Source: Pseudomonas sp. UMAB-08 (GTDB taxonomy: Bacteria; Pseudomonadota; Gammaproteobacteria; Pseudomonadales; Pseudomonadaceae). Taken from it: a stretch of 64,000 nt of DNA. The position numbers and the translations under genes were made by a program. The notes beneath the pieces are model-generated. The model was not told the origin of the DNA, searched no databases, and worked only from the letters and a program-made list of their open reading frames with translations. Where the stretch lies: positions 103,991 through 167,990 of the forward strand of contig NZ_LT607423.1 of the NCBI RefSeq assembly GCF_900095225.1, written 5' to 3'. This document shows positions 7,958-16,512 of this stretch, piece after piece (position 1 is the first letter of the stretch; every line of letters starts with the position of its first letter).

Positions 7958-8842
7958 TTACAGAGTGGGTCTCTCACTGAAATCCTTTACGTGTTCGATA
8001 AAACGCGCCACCGCCGGAGCCTTTTCAAAACGTCGATAGACCAGCGACAAGAATGACGAAGGTTGGCAGTCTTGAATACGCCGGTACACCACATTGGGCA
8101 ACTTGATGTGGTCCACCATCGACTCCGGCACCACGGCCACACCCTGGCCGAGGGACACCAGCGCCACAACAGCGACCAACCCACCCGGTTGAGGCCCAAG
8201 CGTTGGCGCATAGCCGCCTTGCGCAGCGACCTGCAAGGTGCCGGATATCTGCTCGGGGAGAATGAAGATTTCATTCTGCAAATGCGCCGCATTGATTTCT
8301 TTCAGACGACACAGCCATGAGCTGCCTGGCAGCGCCAGCGCAAAGCCTTCTACCAACAGACTGATGGTGCTCAGGGCTTCGGGTAAATGCATGGGCGAGC
8401 GGATGTAACCGACATCCAACCGCCCTTCCTCGATCAATCCTGGCAAAACCGGCATCAGGTTCTCGCTGATGGTGAAGCCAATGTCCGGATAACGCAGGCG
8501 AAAGCTGCTGACCTGTTTTTGCAGCACCCCGGAAAACACCGCCGAAGCCACATAACCCAGCTCAATGTGGCCGGTCTCACCGCGCCCCGCTCGCTGCGCA
8601 TTGAGCTGCGCGGCTTCGAACTGACGCACGGTCAGCTCCGCCTCTGCCTGCAAGGCCCTGCCCGCATCCGTCAGGCTGACCTCGCGTTGCAGGCGCAGGA
8701 ACAAGCGCGTGCCCAAGGCGCTTTCCATGTCCTGAATCTGTCGCGTAAGCGTCGGCGGAGCAATGCCCAGTTGTGCTGCGGCACGGCTGAAATTCCTGTG
8801 CTTGGCGACGGCCAGAAAGTAACGAAAGTGGCGTATTTCCAT
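7958..8842 (-). CDS. LysR family transcriptional regulator
   Basis: The 294-aa protein has an N-terminal winged HTH (FSRAAAQLGIAPPTLTRQIQDMESALGTRLF, residues about 18-50 of MEIRHFRYFLAVAKH) and a periplasmic-binding-like effector domain (GHIELGYVASAVFSGVL, GRLDVGYIR). It is divergent from the DHA2 efflux gene at 8962 across 119 bases, the standard layout for a LysR regulator that controls its neighbour. The inducer is unknown. Confidence 0.92.
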   Translation of the reverse strand: MEIRHFRYFLAVAKHRNFSRAAAQLGIAPPTLTRQIQDMESALGTRLFLRLQREVSLTDAGRALQAEAELTVRQFEAAQLNAQRAGRGETGHIELGYVASAVFSGVLQKQVSSFRLRYPDIGFTISENLMPVLPGLIEEGRLDVGYIRSPMHLPEALSTISLLVEGFALALPGSSWLCRLKEINAAHLQNEIFILPEQISGTLQVAAQGGYAPTLGPQPGGLVAVVALVSLGQGVAVVPESMVDHIKLPNVVYRRIQDCQPSSFLSLVYRRFEKAPAVARFIEHVKDFSERPTL

Positions 8843-8961
8843 GACTGCATTAGCTCAAAGGTAATGAAGTGCTCAAGCCCAGGTAACAAAGCGCCTAAGG
8901 CAGCGCAATAAGCTTGCTGGCACGTTACCCATAAAGCAATCGTGTATCTGCGAGGAATGAC

Positions 8962-10518
8962 ATGAAAACGCCCAGCCCGCGCATGACCCTGTTGACCGCC
9001 TCGGCGGTCTGCTCGCTTATCGTTCTGGACACCAATATTGTCGCCGTGACCTTGCCCAGTATTGCCCGTGACCTGGGGGCTAATTTCGCCGACATCGAAT
9101 GGGTGGTCAGCGCCTACATGCTGGCCTTCGCCGCACTGCTATTGCCCGCCGGCAGCATTGCCGATCGTTTTGGCCGGAAGAAGACCCTGCTCTGCGGCCT
9201 GGCGCTGTTCATTCTGGCCTCACTGGGCTGTGGCGCGGCGCCAAACATCCTCTTCCTCGACATTGCCCGAGCGATCAAAGGTGTAGGGGCCGCGCTGTTG
9301 TTGACCTCGGCACTGGCGACTATCGGCCATGCGTTCCACGACGAGACTGAACGGGCCAAAGCCTGGGCGTTCTGGGGGGCCTGCATGGGCGTAGCCATGA
9401 CCGCCGCGCCCACCGTGGGTGGTCTGATTGCCTCATTCGTGGGCTGGCGCTGGATTTTCTACCTGAACCTGCCGCTGGGCTTGCTGCTGGTGAGCATGGT
9501 ATGGCGCAACATCGACGAGTCGCGCAACGAACAATCGGCGCGGCTCGACCCATGGGGCAGCCTGGCGTTTAGCAGCAGTCTGCTGTGTCTTATCTGGGGC
9601 CTGATCGAGGCCAATCGCATTGGCTGGGACAATTCATTGACCACCCTGCGCTTGCTGGCCGGCGTACTGTTGATGGTCCTGTTCGTGGTGGTTGAGCGGC
9701 TACAGCTTCGGCCTATGGTCGATCTGCAATTGTTCAAACACCCGCGGTTCGTTGGTGCGCTCCTGGGCATGTTCGCTTACGCAGGTTGTGCCCAAGTAAT
9801 GATGACGCTACTACCGTTCTACTTGCAGAATGGCCTGGGGTTCACTGCCATCGCCTCCGGGCTGGGCATGTTGCCGTTCGCCCTGACCATGCTCATCTTC
9901 CCGAAGATCGGCACGCGGTTGTCTCGTCGGTTATCGCCAGCCAGCATGATGGCCCTCGGGCTGACTCTGGTCGGTTGCGGCAACCTGCTCAGCGCCTGGG
10001 CGGTGTCTATGGGCGGCTACCTGAGCGTTGCCTGCGCCATCGCCGTCACCGGGGCTGGCGCCGGACTACTCAATGGCGATACCCAGAAGAACATCATGGC
10101 GTGCGTACCGCGTGACCGTGCAGGCATGGCGTCCGGCATGAGCACCACGATGCGTTTCAGCGCGATCATGCTCGCCATCGGTGTGTTCGGCGCCTTGTTG
10201 GCCAGCCACTCGCAACAGGCCTTGACCCGTAGCCTGCGACTCAATGCTCCCGGCTGGCTGGCTCAGACTGATCACATCGTGTCCCGCGTGGTGGCCGGTG
10301 ACATGGTCGCGGCGATGCAGCCGCTGACGGAGAATGCGCGGCTGATCGTCCAGCCGCTGGCGCAACAGGCATTTGTTTCAGGCTTCAGCACGGTCCTGTG
10401 GGTGGCCGGACTGATGGCGCTGCTTGGCGCCCTGCTGGTGGGCACCCTGATGCGCAACCCGATACCGGCGGTCGAGTCGTGGCGATCACCGCCCAACCGG
10501 CCATGGCCGAGTTCGTGA
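8962..10518 (+). CDS. DHA2-family (EmrB/QacA) MFS drug efflux transporter
   Basis: The 518-aa protein has about 14 predicted hydrophobic spans. Family motifs are LDTNIVAVTLPSIARDLG (motif D1, helix 1), ADRFGRKKTLLCGL (motif A, loop 2-3) and GWRWIFYLNLPLGLLLV (helix 6 region). These define proton-driven drug:H+ antiporters of the DHA2 group in the inner membrane. ATG 8962 is preceded by GAGGA. No EmrA-type membrane-fusion partner is adjacent, so it probably works alone. The divergent LysR gene is the likely regulator. Confidence 0.9.
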   Translation: MKTPSPRMTLLTASAVCSLIVLDTNIVAVTLPSIARDLGANFADIEWVVSAYMLAFAALLLPAGSIADRFGRKKTLLCGLALFILASLGCGAAPNILFLDIARAIKGVGAALLLTSALATIGHAFHDETERAKAWAFWGACMGVAMTAAPTVGGLIASFVGWRWIFYLNLPLGLLLVSMVWRNIDESRNEQSARLDPWGSLAFSSSLLCLIWGLIEANRIGWDNSLTTLRLLAGVLLMVLFVVVERLQLRPMVDLQLFKHPRFVGALLGMFAYAGCAQVMMTLLPFYLQNGLGFTAIASGLGMLPFALTMLIFPKIGTRLSRRLSPASMMALGLTLVGCGNLLSAWAVSMGGYLSVACAIAVTGAGAGLLNGDTQKNIMACVPRDRAGMASGMSTTMRFSAIMLAIGVFGALLASHSQQALTRSLRLNAPGWLAQTDHIVSRVVAGDMVAAMQPLTENARLIVQPLAQQAFVSGFSTVLWVAGLMALLGALLVGTLMRNPIPAVESWRSPPNRPWPSS

Positions 10519-10600
10519 GTTTCACTCAAGCTCAGGACGTCAAACGGCTGTGGGCGACCTGATCTATCATCAGCCATCCAGCGAGATGAAGGAGATCACC

Positions 10601-11068
10601 ATGGACGTCACGATCAAACAATTGCCGCCCGCACGGGTCGCCTACATGCGCCTTACGGGTCCGTACGGCCCGGCTATCGGCGTATTCTGGCGTGAAGTGT
10701 TCGGTGTTTGGATGGAGCAGAATGGCCTATTGCAACGCGTTCGCTATGGCATCGGCCTTGACGATCCCACCATCACGCCGCCCGCTGAATGCCGCTACGA
10801 CGCCTGTGTCGAAGTACCTGAAACCTTCGACGCTACCTCGCAAGTCCTGGTTCGCACCCTGCCCGGCGGTCAGTTTTCCTGTACAAGATTCGTCGGTACC
10901 GGCGCGGAAATCGGTGAGGCCTGGAACCGACTCTTCCGTGAACTGCCCACCCTCGGCATGCGAGCGGACGGTGGACCTTATTTCGAACGCTACGCGCAAG
11001 ACTCCCACTACGACCCGCTGACCGGGGTGATGGAGTGTGAGCTGTGCATTCCGGTCCAGCCGCTGTAG
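10601..11068 (+). CDS. GyrI-like small-molecule binding protein
   Basis: The 155-aa protein matches the AraC effector-binding/GyrI-like fold without a DNA-binding domain: DVTIKQLPPARVAYMRLTGPY at the start, then GIGLDDP, CRYDACVEVP, LPGGQFSCTRFVGT and MECELCIPV. Such stand-alone domains bind drugs or hydrophobic ligands (E. coli SbmC/GyrI protects gyrase). ATG 10601 was chosen because AAGGAG lies six bases upstream; the frame is open further 5' but has no ribosome binding site. It follows the drug efflux gene by 82 bases and may be co-transcribed. Confidence 0.85.
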   Translation: MDVTIKQLPPARVAYMRLTGPYGPAIGVFWREVFGVWMEQNGLLQRVRYGIGLDDPTITPPAECRYDACVEVPETFDATSQVLVRTLPGGQFSCTRFVGTGAEIGEAWNRLFRELPTLGMRADGGPYFERYAQDSHYDPLTGVMECELCIPVQPL

Positions 11069-11186
11069 TTCATGTTGGCGTTACACAGAATCCCTGTAGG
11101 AGGCCTCGCCGCGTCTTCGACGCTGCGCTGTCGCGCAGCAAACCAGGTTGTGATTTGTGTGTCGTAATCAGTGGTGGCGTGTCAGA

Positions 11187-11219
11187 TGAGACGCCTTCGC
11201 GAATAAATTCGCTCTCACC
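11187..11219 (-). repeat. REP-like palindromic repeat
   Basis: On the minus strand this reads GTGAGAGCGAATTTATTCGC followed by GAAGGCGTCTC. The core GCGAAT-AA-ATTCGC (11199-11212) is a clean inverted repeat in the GTGGGAGCGAATTCATTCGC style of Pseudomonas REP elements. It sits downstream of the GyrI-like gene, a typical intergenic location. Assignment is by resemblance. Confidence 0.6.
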
Positions 11220-11580
11220 GGGATCTTGATTTGCCTTTGGTTTTTGAGTGAATTGACTGCCGAATTACGGCGAGGCCCCGTTTCCAGAAGGCCGAGCGCA
11301 GGCGTTGCGCAGGGGGTGACGAGGCAAGGACGCCGAGTAAGCCGCACGGGGCCAGGGACGGCCCCTTGCGGCGCCCCCCGGAGCAACGCCGGAGCGAGGG
11401 TAGTCGGAGCCATGGCGAGGACCCGTATGGAGGGGCAAGCGTTTTCGGTTACCTTTTAGTGGTCCGGCATTCCGGCGTTTGTAAAAGGTGACACGCTGTA
11501 AGAGCGGAACCGTAATTCCAGCACACCCAAATGCCGGATATACACATCAAGACCAGCGCCAACTCATTGTTTTTAAATAA
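11220..11580. repeat. Gene-free, probably repetitive intergenic block
   Basis: This 360-base stretch contains inverted GC-rich arms, for example GAGGCCCCGT near 11270 and ACGGGGCC near 11346, and segments such as AAAGGTGACACGCTGTAAGA near 11485. I recognise it as resembling a medium-length repeated DNA found between genes in fluorescent pseudomonads. The open frame at 11226-11459 has no ribosome binding site and an Arg/Gly/Pro-rich translation typical of such repeats, so no gene is called. The last 60 bases are AT-rich and adjoin the end of the glycerate kinase gene. Confidence 0.4.
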
Positions 11581-12738
11581 TTAAAAATTAGTTTGATGAG
11601 AGCGCGACGCAGCCAACCGCCAGACCCGCGCCAGATCACGGGCTCGATCATGCAACAAGCTCGCGGCGTTGCGACAGGCATAACCGAGCGTCATTGGACC
11701 GCTGGTCAACGCAAACGCCGCACTGATGCCATGCGCGTACAGGTCGGCATAGCCCTCCCCCAACGTCCCGGCCAACACGATCACTGGCACCCCCTTGCGT
11801 TGGGCAATGCGGGCGACACCGAACGGGGTTTTACCCCGCAGCGTCTGGGCATCAAAACAGCCTTCGCCGGTGATCACCAAATCGGCACCGTCCAGCGCGT
11901 AGGCCAGGCCCACAAGATCGGCCACCACTTCTACGCCTGGGCGGAAGGTCGCATTCAGGTAAGCCTTCGCAGCGAAGCCCATACCTCCTGCCGCCCCGCA
12001 ACCGGGTTGGTCGCGCACGTCATGACCCAGCACCTGGGCCGAATGATCGGCGAAATGCTCCAGCGCGGCATCCAGTTCCAGCACTTGCTGGGGGGATGCC
12101 CCTTTTTGTGGGCCAAAAATATGAGAGGCACCCTGCGGACCGCACAGAGGGTTGTCGACATCCGCAGCAACCTCGAAGCACACGTCGCGCAAACGTGCAT
12201 CAAGACCGTCCAGTTCGATCCGTTGTACCTGCGCCAAAGCCTGACCACTCGGTGTCAGCGGCTGATCATTACCGTCGAGAAAACGCGCACCCAACGCCGA
12301 CAGCATGCCACTGCCCGCATCATTGGTCGCGCTGCCGCCAATCGCCAGGATGATCCGTTGCGCGCCAGCGTCCAGCGCCGCACGAATCAACTCGCCCGTG
12401 CCATGCGTGCTACTCAGGCAAGCGTCCCTTTGCTCTAGGGTCAGTAACTGCAAGCCGCTGGCCATGGCCATTTCAATGATTGCGGTCCGGGTCTGCTCCA
12501 GCCAGCCCCACTGTGCCTCGACCGCAACACCCAGCGGTCCACTCACAGAGGTGCTCATCCACTGCCCATCACAGGCGGCCAGAACCGCTTCGATGGTGCC
12601 CTCACCCCCATCAGCCATCGGGCATTGAACCAACTCGGCGTCAGGCCAGACTTCTGCCAGGCCCCCGGCAATAGCATTGGCGACAGCCTGAGCACTCAGG
12701 CTGTCCTTGAAAGAGTCGGGTGCGATGACGATTTTCAT
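11581..12738 (-). CDS. garK: Glycerate 2-kinase (GarK/GlxK family)
   Basis: The 385-aa enzyme begins MKIVIAPDSFKDSLSAQAVANAI, the family signature, with CPMADGGEGTIEAVLAA, AIGGSATNDAGSGMLSALG, NPLCGPQGAS and VITGEGCFDAQT further on. It phosphorylates D-glycerate to 2-phosphoglycerate, the last step of hexarate or glyoxylate routes into glycolysis. It lies downstream of cdaR on the same strand (118-base gap), matching the E. coli link between CdaR and garK. Whether it serves glucarate here is inferred, since neither an aldolase (garL) nor a tartronate semialdehyde reductase (garR) is in the window. GlxK is an equally fitting symbol. Confidence 0.87.
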   Translation of the reverse strand: MKIVIAPDSFKDSLSAQAVANAIAGGLAEVWPDAELVQCPMADGGEGTIEAVLAACDGQWMSTSVSGPLGVAVEAQWGWLEQTRTAIIEMAMASGLQLLTLEQRDACLSSTHGTGELIRAALDAGAQRIILAIGGSATNDAGSGMLSALGARFLDGNDQPLTPSGQALAQVQRIELDGLDARLRDVCFEVAADVDNPLCGPQGASHIFGPQKGASPQQVLELDAALEHFADHSAQVLGHDVRDQPGCGAAGGMGFAAKAYLNATFRPGVEVVADLVGLAYALDGADLVITGEGCFDAQTLRGKTPFGVARIAQRKGVPVIVLAGTLGEGYADLYAHGISAAFALTSGPMTLGYACRNAASLLHDRARDLARVWRLAASRSHQTNF

Positions 12739-12856
12739 GGGGGTCTCCTATCCGTAATGAGTGGATGTTCTCACCCTCGCCGAGGTTTTCCGCCTGACCT
12801 TCGCACAAGGAACGTCGGCGGTTATTGGTCATTGGACCAAAACGCCGTACTGGATT

Positions 12857-13960
12857 TTAGTCCGTGACGATTCGAGGCGTCATTTGCACGCCCAGATACA
12901 AGCGCAACAAATCGTCGGTTTTGTAGGGATCGCAGCCGCTGAGTTCAGCAACCTTTTCCAGTCGATAGCGCAGGCTGTTGCGGTGAATACCCAGCGCGTC
13001 TGCACAGGCCTGACTTTCACCGCTGTAGTCGAACCAACTGCGCAGGGTTTCCAGCAACTGCCCGCTGTTGCTTTTTTGCAGCCGGATAATCGGGTCGGCC
13101 ACGCCTTGGGCGAGCCAATCGTTGCGATAACGCCAGAACAACACGGCCAGAAGATGAACGGCCAGGCGTAATAGCCGCTGCTGCGGATGGACATGCCGGG
13201 CATAGTCGAGCAAATCACGCCCCGCGGCACAGGCCTGGCGCAACGTCACCAGATCAGCCGATTGCTCGACCGTGACCATTCGCACCACGGGCCAGCCCTG
13301 CTCGTCGAACTGCTCCAGCAGCAGCGTATCGTCGCGTTCGTTACCTGCGGCGCGGCACCAGTGCAACAATGTCGGCTCGCGCACCACACACCAACTGTGG
13401 GCATAACGGGCGTTCAACCAAGTGGCAATCTGGTTGGCCGCAGGCGTTTGCGCAGGCAGCTCGATCAATACCGACTGACGCGGCAATTGCGGTTGCAGCC
13501 CCAGATGCTCGGCTTCGTCGACCTGGCTGTCAGGGCAGTCGACCAGCAACAACCGCGACAGCAGGTCCTCGCTGCGCTGATGCCGCCACTGTTGATCCGC
13601 CTGCTGGCGACGGTGCTCCATGAGCATCTCGGCAGTCATTTTCACCAGTTCGCCATAGACCCGGACCTCGTCCGGCTCACCGGTAATCCCCAGTACGCCC
13701 ACCAGTTTCTGGTCAAGCATCAACGGCAGATTGACCCCCGGACGCACACCATTCAGATGCTTGGCCGTGTGCGAATCAATCTCCACCACCCGGCAGTTGG
13801 CCAACACCAACTGCGCGCCTTCATGCCGTGTATACAACCGATCGGCCTCGCCACTGCCGATGATGATACCCAGATAGTCCATCACATTGACGTTGCACGG
13901 CAGAATCGCCATGGCACGGTCGACGATGTCCTGCGCAAGGTCGTGATCAAGAGCGAACAT
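12857..13960 (-). CDS. cdaR: CdaR-type sugar diacid regulator
   Basis: The 367-aa protein begins MFALDHDLAQDIVDRAMAIL and continues through the diacid-recognition domain (VMDYLGIIIGSGEADRLYTRHEGA; LPLMLDQKLVGVLGITGEP) to a C-terminal PucR-type HTH (QACADALGIHRNSLRYRLEKV). E. coli CdaR activates gar and gud genes in response to glucarate, galactarate or glycerate. The start at 13960 has GGAGCTCGCC just upstream; a longer frame to 14053 is open but lacks a site and would add an atypical N-terminus. It is bracketed by garK and the GntR regulator, all on the minus strand. Confidence 0.88.
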   Translation of the reverse strand: MFALDHDLAQDIVDRAMAILPCNVNVMDYLGIIIGSGEADRLYTRHEGAQLVLANCRVVEIDSHTAKHLNGVRPGVNLPLMLDQKLVGVLGITGEPDEVRVYGELVKMTAEMLMEHRRQQADQQWRHQRSEDLLSRLLLVDCPDSQVDEAEHLGLQPQLPRQSVLIELPAQTPAANQIATWLNARYAHSWCVVREPTLLHWCRAAGNERDDTLLLEQFDEQGWPVVRMVTVEQSADLVTLRQACAAGRDLLDYARHVHPQQRLLRLAVHLLAVLFWRYRNDWLAQGVADPIIRLQKSNSGQLLETLRSWFDYSGESQACADALGIHRNSLRYRLEKVAELSGCDPYKTDDLLRLYLGVQMTPRIVTD

Positions 13961-14045
13961 GGCGAGCTCCGGGGAGAGTGGGGTTGTGAAGAGCCTGCCT
14001 GAGATACCGCATTCGCGAATGGACCAACGCGACATCTCATCCCGC

Positions 14046-14759
14046 CTACTCAATCGGCGCCAGACGTTCGCGACTGTTGGTCAAGTGGGTCCACATGGCG
14101 GCGCGGGCGGCGTCCGGGTCCTGGCGGCGAATCGCGTTCAGTAGCGCTTCATGTTCGAGGTTGGCCAGATAACCATGGTGAGCGAGGGTGTTACCGGCAC
14201 GTTCGCTCGACGCAATACGGCTGCGCGGAATCATGGCACTGCCCAGGTGCTGCATGATCTCAATGAAGCACGGATTGCCAGTCGCTTCGGCGATCAACAG
14301 GTGAAAACGTCTGTCCGCCTCGACGCAGCTGTCGTCCTTGGCCAACAGGTCCTGATAATCATCCAGAGCCTGACGCATGGCGACCAGTTGCTCATCCGTA
14401 CGGCGCCGGGCAGCCAGCGCCACCGCCTGAGTTTCCAGACCGATGCGCAGTTCGATGATGTCACGCACGCTGGCGGCGGTTTCCACTTTCAGACGCAAAC
14501 CGGTCTGACCTTGATGCTCAAGCACAAAGGTGCCGATGCCATGGCGGGTTTCAACCAGCCCTGACGCCTGCAACTTGGAAATCGCCTCACGAACCACGGT
14601 GCGACTGACGCCGTGCTCGCGCACAATTTCATTTTCCGAAGGCAGTTTTTCCCCCGGATTGATCTTGCCCAGCAGGATGCGCTGGCTCAGTTGCGTCACC
14701 AGATCGGTGGCCAGGCTGTGCGAACGCTGTTTGGGGGCGACACGGATTGGGTCGTGCAT
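14046..14759 (-). CDS. GntR/FadR-family regulator, probable gudPD repressor
   Basis: The 237-aa protein has an N-terminal winged HTH (LGKINPGEKLPSENEIVREHGVSRTVVREAISKLQ, ASGLVETRHGIGTFV) and a C-terminal all-helical FCD ligand domain (RDIIELRIGLETQAVALAA). FCD regulators usually bind carboxylic acids and repress neighbouring catabolic genes. The start is uncertain: MHDPIRVAPKQR at 14759 fits the family, while in-frame Met codons at 14807 and 14870 would lengthen it. It is divergent from gudP, and candidate operators lie between them. Its stop lies 86 bases before the cdaR start. Confidence 0.85.
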   Translation of the reverse strand: MHDPIRVAPKQRSHSLATDLVTQLSQRILLGKINPGEKLPSENEIVREHGVSRTVVREAISKLQASGLVETRHGIGTFVLEHQGQTGLRLKVETAASVRDIIELRIGLETQAVALAARRRTDEQLVAMRQALDDYQDLLAKDDSCVEADRRFHLLIAEATGNPCFIEIMQHLGSAMIPRSRIASSERAGNTLAHHGYLANLEHEALLNAIRRQDPDAARAAMWTHLTNSRERLAPIE

Positions 14760-14876
14760 GCGGATGATGTCCAGATAAAACGTTGAACGCTGCGATAGCG
14801 GGATCATACCACCAGCCAAGGGGGCAAGAACCTGCAACAGAAAGCGCCGTCCACTCGCGAAAAACCTCACGCCAGC

Positions 14877-14887
14877 TTGTATGACAA
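14877..14887. promoter_or_regulatory. Candidate operator TTGTATGACAA
   Basis: TTGT-ATG-ACAA is an interrupted palindrome of the kind bound by FCD-type GntR repressors. The first eight bases, TTGTATGA, recur at 15000-15007 in the gudP promoter. It lies 118 bases before the proposed GntR start, suiting autoregulation. Confidence 0.4.
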
Positions 14888-14980
14888 CCTGTTAAATACT
14901 TCCTGAATCTCTATCCACCCCCTTAAAGCACGACCCCTGGAAAAGCGCATAAAACAGCGCAATTACTCACCAACAACCTC

Positions 14981-15008
14981 TTGCAGAGTAAAATTTTACT
15001 TGTATGAT
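14981..15008 (+). promoter_or_regulatory. gudP promoter with a palindromic operator in the spacer
   Basis: TTGCAG (14981-14986) and TATGAT (15003-15008) with a 16-base spacer form a plausible sigma-70 promoter 70 bases before gudP. Bases 14987-15000, AGTAAAATTTTACT, are a perfect 14-bp palindrome filling almost the whole spacer, and TTGTATGA overlaps the -10. A repressor here would block RNA polymerase directly; the adjacent GntR protein is the natural candidate. Confidence 0.55.
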
Positions 15009-15078
15009 GACTTCCAACCAGGCGCATGACCTTGGTGCAACTCAACCCGCATAAAAATAACGAGTGGGAGATCCAACT

Positions 15079-16425
15079 GTGACTACATCCAATTCCAGGG
15101 TGAACGAGGGCGCGAGCTCGGCGCTGCTTTCGGCCGTGTCGAAAGTGAAGCGCCATGTACTGCCGCTGTTCGTCATCATGTTCATCGTCAACTACATCGA
15201 CCGAGTCAATATCGGCTTCGTTCGCACCTACATGGAACACGACCTGGGCATCGGCGCTGCCGCCTACGGTTTGGGCGCCGGCTTGTTCTTTATCGGCTAC
15301 GCGCTGTTTGAAGTCCCCTCCAACATTCTGCTGCAAAAGGTCGGCGCGCGAATCTGGCTGACCCGCATCATGCTGACCTGGGGCCTGGTGGCTGCGGGAA
15401 TGGCGTTTATCCAGAACGAAACCCACTTCTACATCCTGCGTTTTCTGCTCGGCGTCGCTGAAGCCGGCTTCTTCCCTGGCGTCATCTACTACTTCACCCG
15501 CTGGCTACCAGGGGTCGAGCGTGGCAAGGCCATTGCTATTTTCCTCAGCGGTTCGGCGATTGCATCCCTGATCTCTGGCCCGCTGTCGGGTGCGCTGCTC
15601 CAGGTGAGTGGCTTGGGTTTGCATGGTTGGCAGTGGATGTACTTCATTGAAGGCATGGTCTCGGTCTGCCTGTGCTTCTTCGTCTGGTTCTGGCTGGACT
15701 CCAAGCCCCACGATGCCAAGTGGCTGAGCCGCGACGAGCAAGATGCGCTGGTCAATGCCATCGACGCAGAGCAACTGGAGCGCGAAGCCGCCACACCGAT
15801 CAAGCCGTCGCTGACCACCTTGCTCAAGGATCGGCAGATCATCCTCTTCTGTGTGATCTACTTCTTTATCCAGCTGACCATCTACGCCGCCACCTTCTGG
15901 CTGCCCAGCATCATCAAGAAGATGGGCGACCTCAGCGACATGCAGGTGGGGCTGTTCAACTCCATCCCGTGGTTGCTGTCGATTATCGGCATGTACGCCT
16001 TCGCCTCGTTCTCGGCGAAATGGAAACACCAGCAAGCGTGGGTTGCCGTAGCCCTACTGATCGCCGCTGCCGGGATGTTCATGTCCACCACTGGCGGGCC
16101 GGTCCTCGCCTTCGTCGCGATCTGCTTTGCGGCACTGGGTTTCAAATCGGCATCGTCGCTGTTCTGGCCCATTCCGCAGGCCTATCTGGATGCGCGGATC
16201 GCTGCCGGGGTCATCGCACTGATCAACTCGGTCGGCAACCTCGGCGGGTTCGTCGCCCCGACAACCTTCGGCTGGCTTGAAGAACACACAGGTTCAATTC
16301 AGGGCGGCCTGTACGGCCTGGCCGGGACCTCGATCATTGCCGCGATCATCGTTTTCGCCGCACGCAACACACCCAAGGGAGCACCCGCCACGATTGCAGG
16401 AAAAACGGCGCCGACCCACTCCTGA
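15079..16425 (+). CDS. gudP: D-glucarate transporter (MFS, ACS family)
   Basis: This 448-aa inner-membrane protein has about 12 spans and belongs to the anion:cation symporter family: NYIDRVNIGFV in helix 1, GYALFEVPSNILLQKVGARIWLTRIMLTWGL, and RFLLGVAEAGFFPGVIYYFTRWLPG. These match glucarate/galactarate (GudP/GarP) and related sugar-acid permeases. GTG 15079 is chosen because GGGAG lies just upstream; another in-frame GTG is at 15064. It precedes gudD by 87 bases and probably forms an operon with it. Substrate is inferred from the neighbour. Confidence 0.88.
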   Translation: MTTSNSRVNEGASSALLSAVSKVKRHVLPLFVIMFIVNYIDRVNIGFVRTYMEHDLGIGAAAYGLGAGLFFIGYALFEVPSNILLQKVGARIWLTRIMLTWGLVAAGMAFIQNETHFYILRFLLGVAEAGFFPGVIYYFTRWLPGVERGKAIAIFLSGSAIASLISGPLSGALLQVSGLGLHGWQWMYFIEGMVSVCLCFFVWFWLDSKPHDAKWLSRDEQDALVNAIDAEQLEREAATPIKPSLTTLLKDRQIILFCVIYFFIQLTIYAATFWLPSIIKKMGDLSDMQVGLFNSIPWLLSIIGMYAFASFSAKWKHQQAWVAVALLIAAAGMFMSTTGGPVLAFVAICFAALGFKSASSLFWPIPQAYLDARIAAGVIALINSVGNLGGFVAPTTFGWLEEHTGSIQGGLYGLAGTSIIAAIIVFAARNTPKGAPATIAGKTAPTHS

Positions 16426-16512
16426 TGCTAATGGCAGCGCGTCGAGACTGATCGATTCAGTGCTCGGCGCCGCCCCGAAACGACCGAATACCTATTTTTA
16501 CAGGATCACACC

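Noticed and set aside
11226..11459. 77-codon open frame in the repetitive gap after the GyrI-like gene
   Set aside because: No ribosome binding site, Arg/Gly/Pro-rich translation of GC-rich repeat DNA.
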